From assembly GCA_943371245.1 (NCBI GenBank), contig CALRTY020000001.1, positions 375,554 through 439,553 of the forward strand: DNA of 64,000 nt, read 5' to 3'. The position numbers and the translations under genes were made by a program. The notes beneath the pieces are model-generated. The model did not search any database, had not been told where the DNA came from, and saw only the letters and a list, made by a program, of their open reading frames with translations. Positions 16,753 through 23,365 of this stretch are shown in pieces. Origin of the DNA: UBA5018 sp947463165. GTDB lineage: Bacteria; Cyanobacteriota; Cyanobacteriia; PCC-6307; Cyanobiaceae. Position 1 is the first letter of the stretch. The number at the start of each line of letters is the position of its first letter.

Positions 16753-17529
16753 GTGAGCGACGCCCTCACGGTTGCCGACAGCAAGCGCGCCTTCCATAGC
16801 GCCTTCCCCTTCCTGGTGGCCCCCCTCTACCGGCGGATGGTGGACGAGCTGCTGGTGGAACTGCATCTTTTGAGCCGTCAACAGGGATTTCAGAGCGATC
16901 CCCTGTTTGCCTGCGGCTTGATCCAGGTATTCGACGGCTTTACCCGCGGCTATCGGCCCGACCATCACCGGGAGCCGCTTCTGGCTGCTCTCTGCAGCTG
17001 CTCTGGCCATGACGCTGCCGCCCTGCGGCAGCAAAGGGATGGGGCCGTGGCCGCCATTGGCCATCACAGCGTCGAAGAGGTGAAGCAATGGGTGGAGCGC
17101 CAGGGGGAGGGCGCTCCTGAACCGCTGGCGCTAGCCCTGGCCAGCATCCGCAGACCAGACTTCCATTACTCGCGCCTGATGGCGGTGGGGCTGCTCAGCC
17201 TGATGGAGCAGGCCCAGGGGGCCGATGGCATGGATCCGCTCAGCCTGCGGAGCTATGCCCACGATCTGGGCAGTGCCATGGGCTTGCTGCGGGAGCGGCT
17301 GGACAGAGATCTGAGCCTCTACGTCACCAACCTGGAAAAGATGGCCCAGGCGGTGGAGTTGATGGAAGAGACCGTGGCGGCGGAACGGCGCAAGCGCGAG
17401 CGGCAACAACAATCGCCAAAAGCCGAGCAGCCCGCCGCTACGGCTAGCGATTCTGAGGGCCAGTCCGAGGGCCAGTCGGGAGGCGATCAGCTGGAACCGG
17501 CAGCTGAAGGCGTCCAGTCAGCTGGCTGA
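16753..17529 (+). CDS. thf1: Thf1/Psb29, photosystem II biogenesis and FtsH partner
   Basis: The 258-residue product matches Thf1 (Psb29), a soluble thylakoid-associated protein needed for normal PSII repair and for stability of the FtsH2/3 protease. Recognisable segments are ADSKRAFHSAFPFLVAPLYRRMVDELLVELHLL, the central DPLFACGLIQVFDGFTRGYRP, HYSRLMAVGLLSLMEQA and a C-terminal coiled helix (LYVTNLEKMAQAVELMEETVAAERRKRERQQQ). The start is GTG at 16753. The last 40 residues are low-complexity with a 12-bp duplication (GAGGGCCAGTCC/G) at 17455-17478. Its final 86 nt overlap the convergent gene at 17444-18874. Confidence 0.92.
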   Translation: MSDALTVADSKRAFHSAFPFLVAPLYRRMVDELLVELHLLSRQQGFQSDPLFACGLIQVFDGFTRGYRPDHHREPLLAALCSCSGHDAAALRQQRDGAVAAIGHHSVEEVKQWVERQGEGAPEPLALALASIRRPDFHYSRLMAVGLLSLMEQAQGADGMDPLSLRSYAHDLGSAMGLLRERLDRDLSLYVTNLEKMAQAVELMEETVAAERRKRERQQQSPKAEQPAATASDSEGQSEGQSGGDQLEPAAEGVQSAG

Positions 17530-18874
17530 GCGGTTCACCCCTGGTCGCTGTAGCCACCAGCTCCAGGCTGGTGGCCCTGCGCACCAACAGGGGCAGGCCC
17601 TCTGGAATCAGCGACAACCCATCCAATTCGGATGGTCGTAGCCGCAGCTGAAACCGGCCTGAGTCGATCCTGGCGGCTGAGGGGGCAAGCGGCTCGCTCC
17701 CCAGGAACAGCAGCAGCTGTGGATCGCCGCCTGGGCTCGCCAGCCAGCGCCAGCCCCCCACCACCTGGCCGTCCTCCCGTGAGAAGCTCGCTGTGGGCAA
17801 GCGGCGGTTAGATCCGCCGGTACCAGCGGCGCCCCCGGGCTCCAACCTGGCGGCGGTCTCCTGGAGGCCACCATCCAGTAGGCCCTGGCGCAGGCGCTCG
17901 AGCAGCTTGGCCCAGGCCTGGCGCTCGCTGCCCAGGATGAATTGCAAATCCAATCCAGATTGGAAAGCGCCGCTGGCGATTCGGCGCAAGCGCAGCTGGA
18001 AGGGAACCGATTGCAGCAGCTTTAACTCACCATCGGCGAGGCCGTAGCGGGCCGCCAGCGGTTCGCGGATCAACTGACGGCTGAGCAGCCCCTGGAGCCA
18101 GGGCTCAAGGCGCGGTCCGGAGAGCTCCAGGGCGATGCCTCGCGGCAGGGGAGCCGGCCGAGCAAGGCCCTGCCCTGCCCTGGGGGGCTCAGCCAGCAGA
18201 CCGGTGAATGCCGTGGCTTCTCCCTGCAGCTCCAGGGCGCCGGGCAGCTCCAGGGCACCGCTACCGGTGGCGAGACTGAGACAGCCCTGGCGCAGGTGCT
18301 GCAAAAACGGCGCTACGGGGCCAGTGATCGCCGCGAGACCCAAAGGGCTCCAGTAGACGGCTTGCCCCTGCTGTAGCCGCTCCAGGCAGCGGCGCTCCAG
18401 GCCCTGGCGCTGGCGGCTGCTGGACCTGAGTTGATCCGACAGCTGGCGCAGCGAGAGCGGATCGGGAGCCAACACCAGCAGATCATCAACCCGCAGCGCA
18501 TTTGGCGGCAGCGGCGGGGCAGCGGCGGCGGGGCCTGGGCGATCGGCAATGGCCAGGAAGGCGCCAGCGTCTCCATCACGGCCCCAGAACTGCCACCAAA
18601 GCCCCTGTTGACGCTGCCATTGGCGTAGCGCCTGGCTGGGCCCCAGCCGCTGTTGCCACAGGGAGGGCACCGGCCGTAGCGGATTGGCGACAAAACTCTG
18701 GATCAGGGCCGTCTCGCTCAGCAGCCGCGCCAAACCCTGGGCCCTGGGCCTAGGTAGCCGCCAGAGCACCAGGGCTGGCGCCAGCAGCAGTAGGGCAGTG
18801 ACCAGGGCCGTGGCCCGCAGCTGCAGACGCGGCATGGTCACTGAAATTGAAGGGGCTTTAGCCAGTCCGCTCAT
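17444..18874 (-). CDS. Membrane-anchored protein of unknown function (DUF3352-like)
   Basis: The product is 476 residues. An N-terminal anchor or signal segment (ATALVTALLLLAPALVLWRL, residues about 21-41) is followed by a long soluble part with no catalytic motif I can name. The segment FVANPLRPVPSLWQQRLGPSQALRQWQ, the alternating hydrophobic strands and the repeated mention of FLAIADRPG and DDLLVLAPD-type segments suggest the cyanobacterial DUF3352 group. I hold this loosely. It converges on thf1 with an unusually long 86-nt tail-to-tail overlap, so transcripts of the two genes can pair. Cellular role not predicted. Confidence 0.6.
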   Translation of the reverse strand: MSGLAKAPSISVTMPRLQLRATALVTALLLLAPALVLWRLPRPRAQGLARLLSETALIQSFVANPLRPVPSLWQQRLGPSQALRQWQRQQGLWWQFWGRDGDAGAFLAIADRPGPAAAAPPLPPNALRVDDLLVLAPDPLSLRQLSDQLRSSSRQRQGLERRCLERLQQGQAVYWSPLGLAAITGPVAPFLQHLRQGCLSLATGSGALELPGALELQGEATAFTGLLAEPPRAGQGLARPAPLPRGIALELSGPRLEPWLQGLLSRQLIREPLAARYGLADGELKLLQSVPFQLRLRRIASGAFQSGLDLQFILGSERQAWAKLLERLRQGLLDGGLQETAARLEPGGAAGTGGSNRRLPTASFSREDGQVVGGWRWLASPGGDPQLLLFLGSEPLAPSAARIDSGRFQLRLRPSELDGLSLIPEGLPLLVRRATSLELVATATRGEPLSQLTGRLQLPVPADRLPTGPRTGPQNR

Positions 18875-18986
18875 AGCAAGGGCTGGTTGATCTGGGTCGA
18901 TCGGGAGACCCCAGCAGCTGGAACCCGCCCCTGCCCCACGTCAACCAGCCGCTCCCGAACCAAATACTGGGCCGGGGAAGCCGGAT

Positions 18987-19151
18987 TCATGGGCGGCGGG
19001 GGGAGTTGGCCGCCTGGCGCCGGCGCCGATCGCGCCAGTCAACAGCGGACAGATAGATCACTCCTCCACTCACAAAAATAAGTAGGCCGATAGCCACCCA
19101 GGAGAGCAACTGGGAGCTGGTGGGGCCGCTGGCGACGATCGACTCAACCAC
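18987..19151 (-). CDS. Small single-span membrane protein downstream of petN
   Basis: An open frame encodes about 54 residues from a GTG at 19151. It has one membrane span (LLSWVAIGLLIFVSGGVIYLSAV) and a very basic C-terminal tail (DWRDRRRRQAANSPRRP). It follows petN by 31 nt in the same direction, so it is probably co-transcribed. The start is uncertain because the frame remains open through petN. The positive-inside tail pattern argues for a real thylakoid or plasma membrane protein. I do not recognise the family. Confidence 0.45.
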   Translation of the reverse strand: MVESIVASGPTSSQLLSWVAIGLLIFVSGGVIYLSAVDWRDRRRRQAANSPRRP

Positions 19152-19182
19152 GATGACGCTGCCGAACAGGTTTGACCAGGGC

Positions 19183-19284
19183 TCAGAAATTGATGCTGCC
19201 GTCGCCGTGGCGTCCCCAGACCACCATGGCGATCGAGAAGCTGAACAGAGCAGCGAGGGAAGCCCAGCCAACGGTGATCAGCAT
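19183..19284 (-). CDS. petN: Cytochrome b6-f complex subunit PetN
   Basis: A 33-residue product lies below the usual length cut-off for gene finders. It reads MLITVGWASLAALFSFSIAM followed by VVWGRHGDGSINF. The pattern GW-SL---F-FS---VVWGR is that of PetN (subunit VIII), a single transmembrane helix essential for assembly and stability of the cytochrome b6-f complex between photosystems II and I. It diverges from clpS with about 66 nt between starts, so the two share a promoter region. Confidence 0.88.
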   Translation of the reverse strand: MLITVGWASLAALFSFSIAMVVWGRHGDGSINF

Positions 19285-19350
19285 GGCGCGGTGATTTCGA
19301 GGTCTTAGGACTTTACCTAGGCTCATCCACTATTGAGATCGTCGCGCCTT

Positions 19351-19641
19351 GTGAGCTACGCCTCGCCCACTGCCGTGCGGGAGTCCCGGACGCTGCGTCA
19401 GCCCTACCCGAACTTCAAGGTGGTGGTGCTCGACGACGACGTGAACACCTTCCAGCACGTGGTGGATTGCCTGGTGAAGCACATCCCGGGCATGCTGCCA
19501 GATCGCGCCTGGGAACTGGCCCACCGCATTGATGGCGAGGGCTCGGCCGTGGTCTGGTGCGGGCCCCAGGAGCAGGCTGAGCTATATCACCAACAACTAC
19601 TGGTGGAGGGACTGACCATGGCCCCCCTTGAACGCGCCTAG
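19351..19641 (+). CDS. clpS: ATP-dependent Clp protease adaptor ClpS
   Basis: ClpS delivers N-degron substrates to a Clp ATPase. The product is 96 residues from the GTG at 19351 (102 from a TTG at 19333). It contains PYPNFKVVVLDDDVNTFQHVVDCLVKHIPGM, where the DDxNTxxxVV segment is the family signature, followed by AWELAHRIDGEGSAVVWCGPQEQAELYHQQL. The DDDVNTF strand forms the substrate-binding pocket. A Clp proteolytic gene lies 3 kb away. The DUF2103 gene starts 8 nt after the stop. Confidence 0.9.
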   Translation: MSYASPTAVRESRTLRQPYPNFKVVVLDDDVNTFQHVVDCLVKHIPGMLPDRAWELAHRIDGEGSAVVWCGPQEQAELYHQQLLVEGLTMAPLERA

Positions 19642-19649
19642 GAGAGCTC

Positions 19650-19931
19650 ATGGGCCGGGTGGTGATCACCCACAGCACCTACCTGGAGGGGCTGATCCCC
19701 CTGCTGCGGCGACTGGCCCAGCAGCCGGGTATCGACACGGTCACTCCCGCTGTGATCAGCCGCGTAAAAGGGCGCGCCGCCAACTTGAGGCTGAGGGTGT
19801 CCGCGCCAATCCTGGGCGGTTACAAGCTGCTGGCCCGCCGCGGCAATAGTGCCCAGGAGGTGTTTGTGACCACCCATTGGAGCCGTGAGCTGCTCCAGGA
19901 ACAACTGGATCAACTGGCGGGCTCCCCCTGA
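19650..19931 (+). CDS. DUF2103 family protein
   Basis: The product is 93 residues. The sequence GRVVITHSTYLEGLIPLLRRLA, then GIDTVTPAVISRVKG, then LRLRVSAPILGGYKLLARRGNSAQEVFVTT matches DUF2103, a small conserved cyanobacterial/archaeal family sometimes annotated as metal-binding. No catalytic role is established. It begins 8 nt after clpS and is almost surely in the same operon. Confidence 0.8.
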   Translation: MGRVVITHSTYLEGLIPLLRRLAQQPGIDTVTPAVISRVKGRAANLRLRVSAPILGGYKLLARRGNSAQEVFVTTHWSRELLQEQLDQLAGSP

Positions 19932-19994
19932 ACCTGGCCCCAGGGGCCCACCAGGCCTGATCCAAGCAGCGGCCAAGAATCAGCAGCCAGCCCC

Positions 19995-20050
19995 CAGCTG
20001 ATTTTTGGCAGCTGATTTTGGGCCACTGATTTTTGGTCATTGATTTCTGG
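19995..20050. repeat. 14-bp tandem repeat, 4 copies
   Basis: Units at 19995-20008, 20009-20022, 20023-20036 and 20037-20050 share (C/T)(A/C)(G/A)(C/T)TGATTT(T/C)(T/G)GG. They lie upstream of the nitroreductase gene, between the DUF2103 stop and an inverted repeat. Confidence 0.85.
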
Positions 20051-20063
20051 CTGCTGAAAAGCT

Positions 20064-20083
20064 CTGGCTATCTAGGTAGCCAG
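20064..20083. promoter_or_regulatory. Inverted repeat just upstream of the nitroreductase gene
   Basis: A perfect 7-bp inverted repeat (CTGGCTA-TCTAGG-TAGCCAG) ends 8 nt before the start codon I assign at 20092. It could be an operator, or a hairpin that covers the ribosome binding site. No independent evidence separates these. Confidence 0.4.
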
Positions 20084-20091
20084 AATGGGCT

Positions 20092-20757
20092 TTGCTTTTC
20101 CCGCCGGCCTTGCCAATCGCCACCTCCCAAATCGATGCAGCGCTGCAATGGCGCTATGCGGTGAAGGCATTCGATCCAAGCCGCAGCATCGACCCCGAAA
20201 CCTGGGCCTGCCTGGAGAACAGCTTGGTGCAGAGCCCCTCCAGCTATGGCCTGCAGCCCTGGAAATTTTTGCTGATCACCGATCCAGCCCTGCGGGCCCA
20301 GCTGCGACCCCATTCCTGGAATCAATCCCAGATCACCGACTGCTCCCACCTGGTGGTGTTCCTGTTACGACGCGAAATCGCACTGGGCGATGTGGATCGC
20401 TTGATCGCCGCCACCGGTGCCGCCCGGGGTTTGGCACCGGAACAGCTGGATTTTTATCGCGAACTGATCTTGAAAGATCTGGTCAATGGCCCCCGCAGCC
20501 AGGAAATTGAGCGTTGGGCCAGCAATCAGGTGTACATCGCTCTGGGCACATTCATGGCCGCCGCCGCCCTACTGGAGGTGGACACCTGCCCAATTGAGGG
20601 CTTCTCGCCCCTGGAGTACGACAAAATCCTGGAGCTTGAAACCAGCCCCTATCGCAGCTGCGTGGTCTGCGCTGCCGGCTACCGGGATGCGAGCGACAAA
20701 TACGCCAATCTGGCCAAAGTGCGCTATCCAACTAACGAGCTAATTGAGAGGCGCTAG
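20092..20757 (+). CDS. NAD(P)H-dependent nitroreductase-family flavoprotein
   Basis: The product is 221 residues. The N-terminal part (QWRYAVKAFDPSRSIDPETWACLENSLVQSPSSYGLQPWKFLLI) carries the FMN-binding R/K and SPSSYGLQPW pattern of the nitroreductase (NfsB-like) fold. ALGTFMAAAALLEVDTCPIEGF supplies the second FMN/phosphate region. Such enzymes reduce nitro compounds, quinones or flavins with NAD(P)H. The start is a TTG at 20092; a later TTG at 20110 is possible. The gene is single, with tandem repeats immediately on both sides. Confidence 0.85.
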   Translation: MLFPPALPIATSQIDAALQWRYAVKAFDPSRSIDPETWACLENSLVQSPSSYGLQPWKFLLITDPALRAQLRPHSWNQSQITDCSHLVVFLLRREIALGDVDRLIAATGAARGLAPEQLDFYRELILKDLVNGPRSQEIERWASNQVYIALGTFMAAAALLEVDTCPIEGFSPLEYDKILELETSPYRSCVVCAAGYRDASDKYANLAKVRYPTNELIERR

Positions 20758-20760
20758 GAA

Positions 20761-20817
20761 TTTTCTGGAATAAGGATTTTCTGGAATAGAGACTTCTGAA
20801 ATAAGAATATTCCAGAA
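20761..20817 (+). repeat. Repeats and inverted copy after the nitroreductase gene (possible terminator)
   Basis: The motif TTTTCTGGAATA occurs twice in tandem (from about 20761 and about 20777), is degenerate in a third copy, and recurs inverted as TATTCCAGAAAA near 20807-20818. The direct and inverted copies can form a stem downstream of the stop codon. Confidence 0.6.
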
Positions 20818-20842
20818 AACAGCTATATAGAATTGGCTCACG

Positions 20843-20910
20843 ACAATAAACAGCATCACAAAATTCTGTTTATTGTTATGGGCTGTTTATTGCTATGAGC
20901 TGTTTATTAC
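20843..20910. repeat. 17-bp tandem repeat with an 11-bp inverted copy
   Basis: The units CTGTTTATTG(T/C)TATG(G/A)G at 20866-20882 and 20883-20899 and a partial copy at 20900-20910 are preceded by the exact inverted copy ACAATAAACAG at 20843-20853. The inverted pair (20843-20853 / 20866-20876) forms an 11-bp stem. The block lies at one end of the putative 6S RNA gene. Confidence 0.8.
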
Positions 20911-20919
20911 AAAATGGGT

Positions 20920-21094
20920 GGACCGCCGTGCCGTCTTGCCCCAGTGTTCGACCTGGTGGAACCAGAAGGGGGTCAAAGGCGGGGCGTCGTTTCCAGCTAC
21001 GAGGCCGGCCTACGTTGCTTCCGCTGCAGACCCCCATGTCGAAAAGGGAGTCAGATCAGAAAACTGTGAAAGGCAGTCACCAACACGGCAGTCC
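20920..21094 (-). ncRNA. ssaA: Probable 6S RNA (ssaA) adjacent to purK
   Basis: About 175 nt with no coding gene fold into a long interrupted rod. The ends pair over 11 bp with one G-U (20920-20930 with 21084-21094). An inner pair TTCGAC/GTCGAA joins 20947-20952 with 21038-21043. GGGGGTC/GACCCCC joins 20968-20974 with 21029-21035. Between the outer and inner stems lies a large asymmetric open region, the hallmark of 6S RNA, which mimics an open promoter and sequesters RNA polymerase. From memory, the cyanobacterial 6S gene sits next to purK. I assign the minus strand because it then follows purK directly (10 nt) and ends before a T-rich stretch; the plus strand is not excluded. Confidence 0.65.
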
Positions 21095-21103
21095 TGTTCC
21101 AGC

Positions 21104-22330
21104 TTAGGGCGAATCTGGCGGCAAGGGCCAAATCGAGCGCACCTCCGCCACTCTCAGCTGGGCTTCGCTGGCCCGGGCCTGGCTGTCGCTCGCCTGCAGC
21201 GGCAAAGTCACGTGGCCGAGCTTGCGCCCGAGCCGGGAGCCCTGCTTGCAATACCAGTGCAGCGCCGCCCCGGGCAGGGCCTCCAGGGCCCGGCGCTGGT
21301 CGAGGTACTCGCCACTGGAGATCTCGTAGCCGAGCAAATTCACCATCACCGCCCCCGGCAGCCGCAGGGCCGTACTGGCCAAGGGCATGCCGGCCACGAT
21401 GCGGGCCTGCTGGCTGAATTGGCTGGTGGTGGCCGCTTCGATCGTGACGTGGGCGGAGTTGTGGGTGCGGGGGGCGATCTCGTTCACCTGCAGACCCGCC
21501 GGCCCATAGAAGAATTCAATCGAGAGCACCCCCACGTAGTCGAGGGCGGTAACCAGCGAGCAGGCGATATTGCGGGCGAAGGCCTGCACCGCATGGGGCA
21601 AGGCGGCTGGGGTGAGCACCCAGTCGCACACCTGCCGGTGCTGGTGGGTTTGGGCCAGGGGCCACACCTCCACCCGGCCCTCGCTGTCGCGGGCAACGGT
21701 GATAGCCAGCTCCAGATCGAAGGCCACCAACTCCTCCAGGATCCAATCGGCGCTGTTCACCCGCCGTTGCAACCAGGCCAGGTCGGCGGCACTGCGCAGC
21801 AGGGCGGTGCCCTTGCCGTCGTAGCCACCGCTGGCCACCTTGGCCATCAGGGGCAGAGCCATGCCCTGGGGCAGTGCTTCCCCCAGCTCAGGCATCTCAC
21901 TCCAACGCAGGGTGGGCAGCTGCAGCCGATCGAGCAACAGGCGCTGGCTGCGCTTGCACACCAGGGGCTCCAAGGCCTGCAAAGAGGGCAGAAAGCACAC
22001 CCCGGCCGCCGCTAAAGGGGCAAGCGCGGCTAAATCCAGCCACTCGTTTTCAAAGGTGATCGCCTCGCAGCGCCGGGCCAGCTCGGCGGTGGCGGCGATG
22101 TCGCCGAGGGGGGCCTGGATAACGCTGCTGGCCAGGCGGCTGGCTGGATCAGAGGCGCCAGGGGTTTGTGAGTGCAGCTGGATCCCCAGTTGCCGGGCCG
22201 CATCGGCCAGCATCCAGGCCAGCTGGCCGCCGCCCACCACTCCAATAGACCGCTCGCCCTTGGCTGGGGCGGCTGCCAGGGGCTGGCCGGACGTGGCCGT
22301 CGTAGCAGTGGTCGGGTTGCTTGTCGTCAC
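21104..22330 (-). CDS. purK: 5-(carboxyamino)imidazole ribonucleotide synthase PurK
   Basis: PurK converts AIR, ATP and bicarbonate to N5-CAIR in purine synthesis. The 408-residue product begins with a low-complexity tail of about 25 residues (Thr/Ala-rich) and then SIGVVGGGQLAWMLADAARQLGIQLH. The ATP-grasp signatures are present: KVASGGYDGKGTALL, ADWILEELVAFDLELAITVARD and the metal/ATP-binding GLQVNEIAPRTHNSAHVTIEA. The core begins around residue 26, so an internal start cannot be excluded. The putative 6S RNA follows immediately. Confidence 0.95.
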   Translation of the reverse strand: MTTSNPTTATTATSGQPLAAAPAKGERSIGVVGGGQLAWMLADAARQLGIQLHSQTPGASDPASRLASSVIQAPLGDIAATAELARRCEAITFENEWLDLAALAPLAAAGVCFLPSLQALEPLVCKRSQRLLLDRLQLPTLRWSEMPELGEALPQGMALPLMAKVASGGYDGKGTALLRSAADLAWLQRRVNSADWILEELVAFDLELAITVARDSEGRVEVWPLAQTHQHRQVCDWVLTPAALPHAVQAFARNIACSLVTALDYVGVLSIEFFYGPAGLQVNEIAPRTHNSAHVTIEAATTSQFSQQARIVAGMPLASTALRLPGAVMVNLLGYEISSGEYLDQRRALEALPGAALHWYCKQGSRLGRKLGHVTLPLQASDSQARASEAQLRVAEVRSIWPLPPDSP

Positions 22331-22426
22331 CAGGAGCGGCCAAAACCAACTTGGTTAGGGCTGTAATCACGGCCCTTGGCATCCAATCTTGCATCCGCCA
22401 GCGGCTGCCTGGCTGGTCGGATTACC

Positions 22427-22489
22427 CCAGCCGCCATCGCCTGCCACCGCATTAGCAGCTTCAGCGCCAGCCGCCATCGCCCGCCACCG
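22427..22489. repeat. 23-bp direct repeat copying the end of the ABC permease gene
   Basis: A 23-bp sequence at 22467-22489, inside the last codons of the permease gene, recurs with one mismatch at 22427-22449, 40 bp further on. It is another case of a gene 3' end duplicated into the spacer. Confidence 0.85.
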
Positions 22490-23342
22490 CCAGGCGGATC
22501 AGGCTGAGCCCCAGCACGACCACGAACAGGGCCAAGCCCACCGTGCAGGCGTAGCTGATCTCCAGTTCGGCGAAGGCCTGGTCATACACGTAATACACGA
22601 TGGTGCGGGTGGCATCGGCTGGACCGCCCTGGGTCATCAGGTACACCTCCTCGAACACCTTGGTGGCGGCGATCGCCGCAATCACCGCCACCAGGGTGAG
22701 GTAGGGGCGCAATAGCGGCAGGGTGATGTCTAGATGTTGGCGCCAGCCCTCGCTGCCATCGAGTTCGGCGGCTTCATAGAGCTCCCCCGGGATGCCCTGG
22801 AGCCCCGCCAGAAAAATCACCATGTAGTAGCCAAGCCCCTTCCAAACGGTGAGCAACATCACCGAGGGCAGGGCCAGCAAAGGGGTGGTGAGAAAGCCGA
22901 TCGGCGAGAAGCGATCCCCCAGCAGCACCCCCAGCCAGCCATTTAGTAAACCGTTTTCCGCGTACAGCCAGCGAAAGGCGATGGCGGCCACCACGATCGA
23001 CACCAACACCGGCGTATAGAAAGCGCCGCGAAACCAGTGGCTACCGGGGAGCCGCCGATTCACCAGCACAGCCAGCAGCAAGGAGCCGCCAACGATCGGC
23101 GGCACCACCCCGATCAAATAGAGAAAAGTGGTGCCCATCACCCGAAAGAACATCGGGTCGGCGAGCAGACGGCGGATGTTGGCCAGCCCCACAAAGCGCA
23201 GGGGCTCCGTCACATCCAGCCCGGTTTGGGTGAAGCTGATCACCAGGGCCATGGCGGCGGGAATCAGCACCGAGAGCCCGATCAGCACCAGGGCCGGCGC
23301 CAAAAAGGCCCAGGAGCTGCGGGAGGGGCTATTGCCGGCCAT
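22461..23342 (-). CDS. Sugar-type ABC transporter permease (MalF-like)
   Basis: The 293-residue product has six membrane spans, starting with WAFLAPALVLIGLSVLIPAAMALVISF. It carries the EAA motif in the cytoplasmic loop (YEAAELDGSEGWRQHLDITLPLLRP), which docks the ATPase. The family imports mono-, di- or glycosylglycerol-type sugars. No binding protein, second permease or ATPase lies nearby, so the partners must be elsewhere. It is divergent from recQ across 23 nt. Confidence 0.85.
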   Translation of the reverse strand: MAGNSPSRSSWAFLAPALVLIGLSVLIPAAMALVISFTQTGLDVTEPLRFVGLANIRRLLADPMFFRVMGTTFLYLIGVVPPIVGGSLLLAVLVNRRLPGSHWFRGAFYTPVLVSIVVAAIAFRWLYAENGLLNGWLGVLLGDRFSPIGFLTTPLLALPSVMLLTVWKGLGYYMVIFLAGLQGIPGELYEAAELDGSEGWRQHLDITLPLLRPYLTLVAVIAAIAATKVFEEVYLMTQGGPADATRTIVYYVYDQAFAELEISYACTVGLALFVVVLGLSLIRLAVAGDGGWR

Positions 23343-23365
23343 GGTGGCTCTCTACTGGCGCCATT

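Noticed and set aside
20873..22015. 380-codon plus-strand frame over purK
   Set aside because: Antisense shadow of purK; Gly/Gln/His-rich with no recognisable domain. Its first part covers the RNA-like region.
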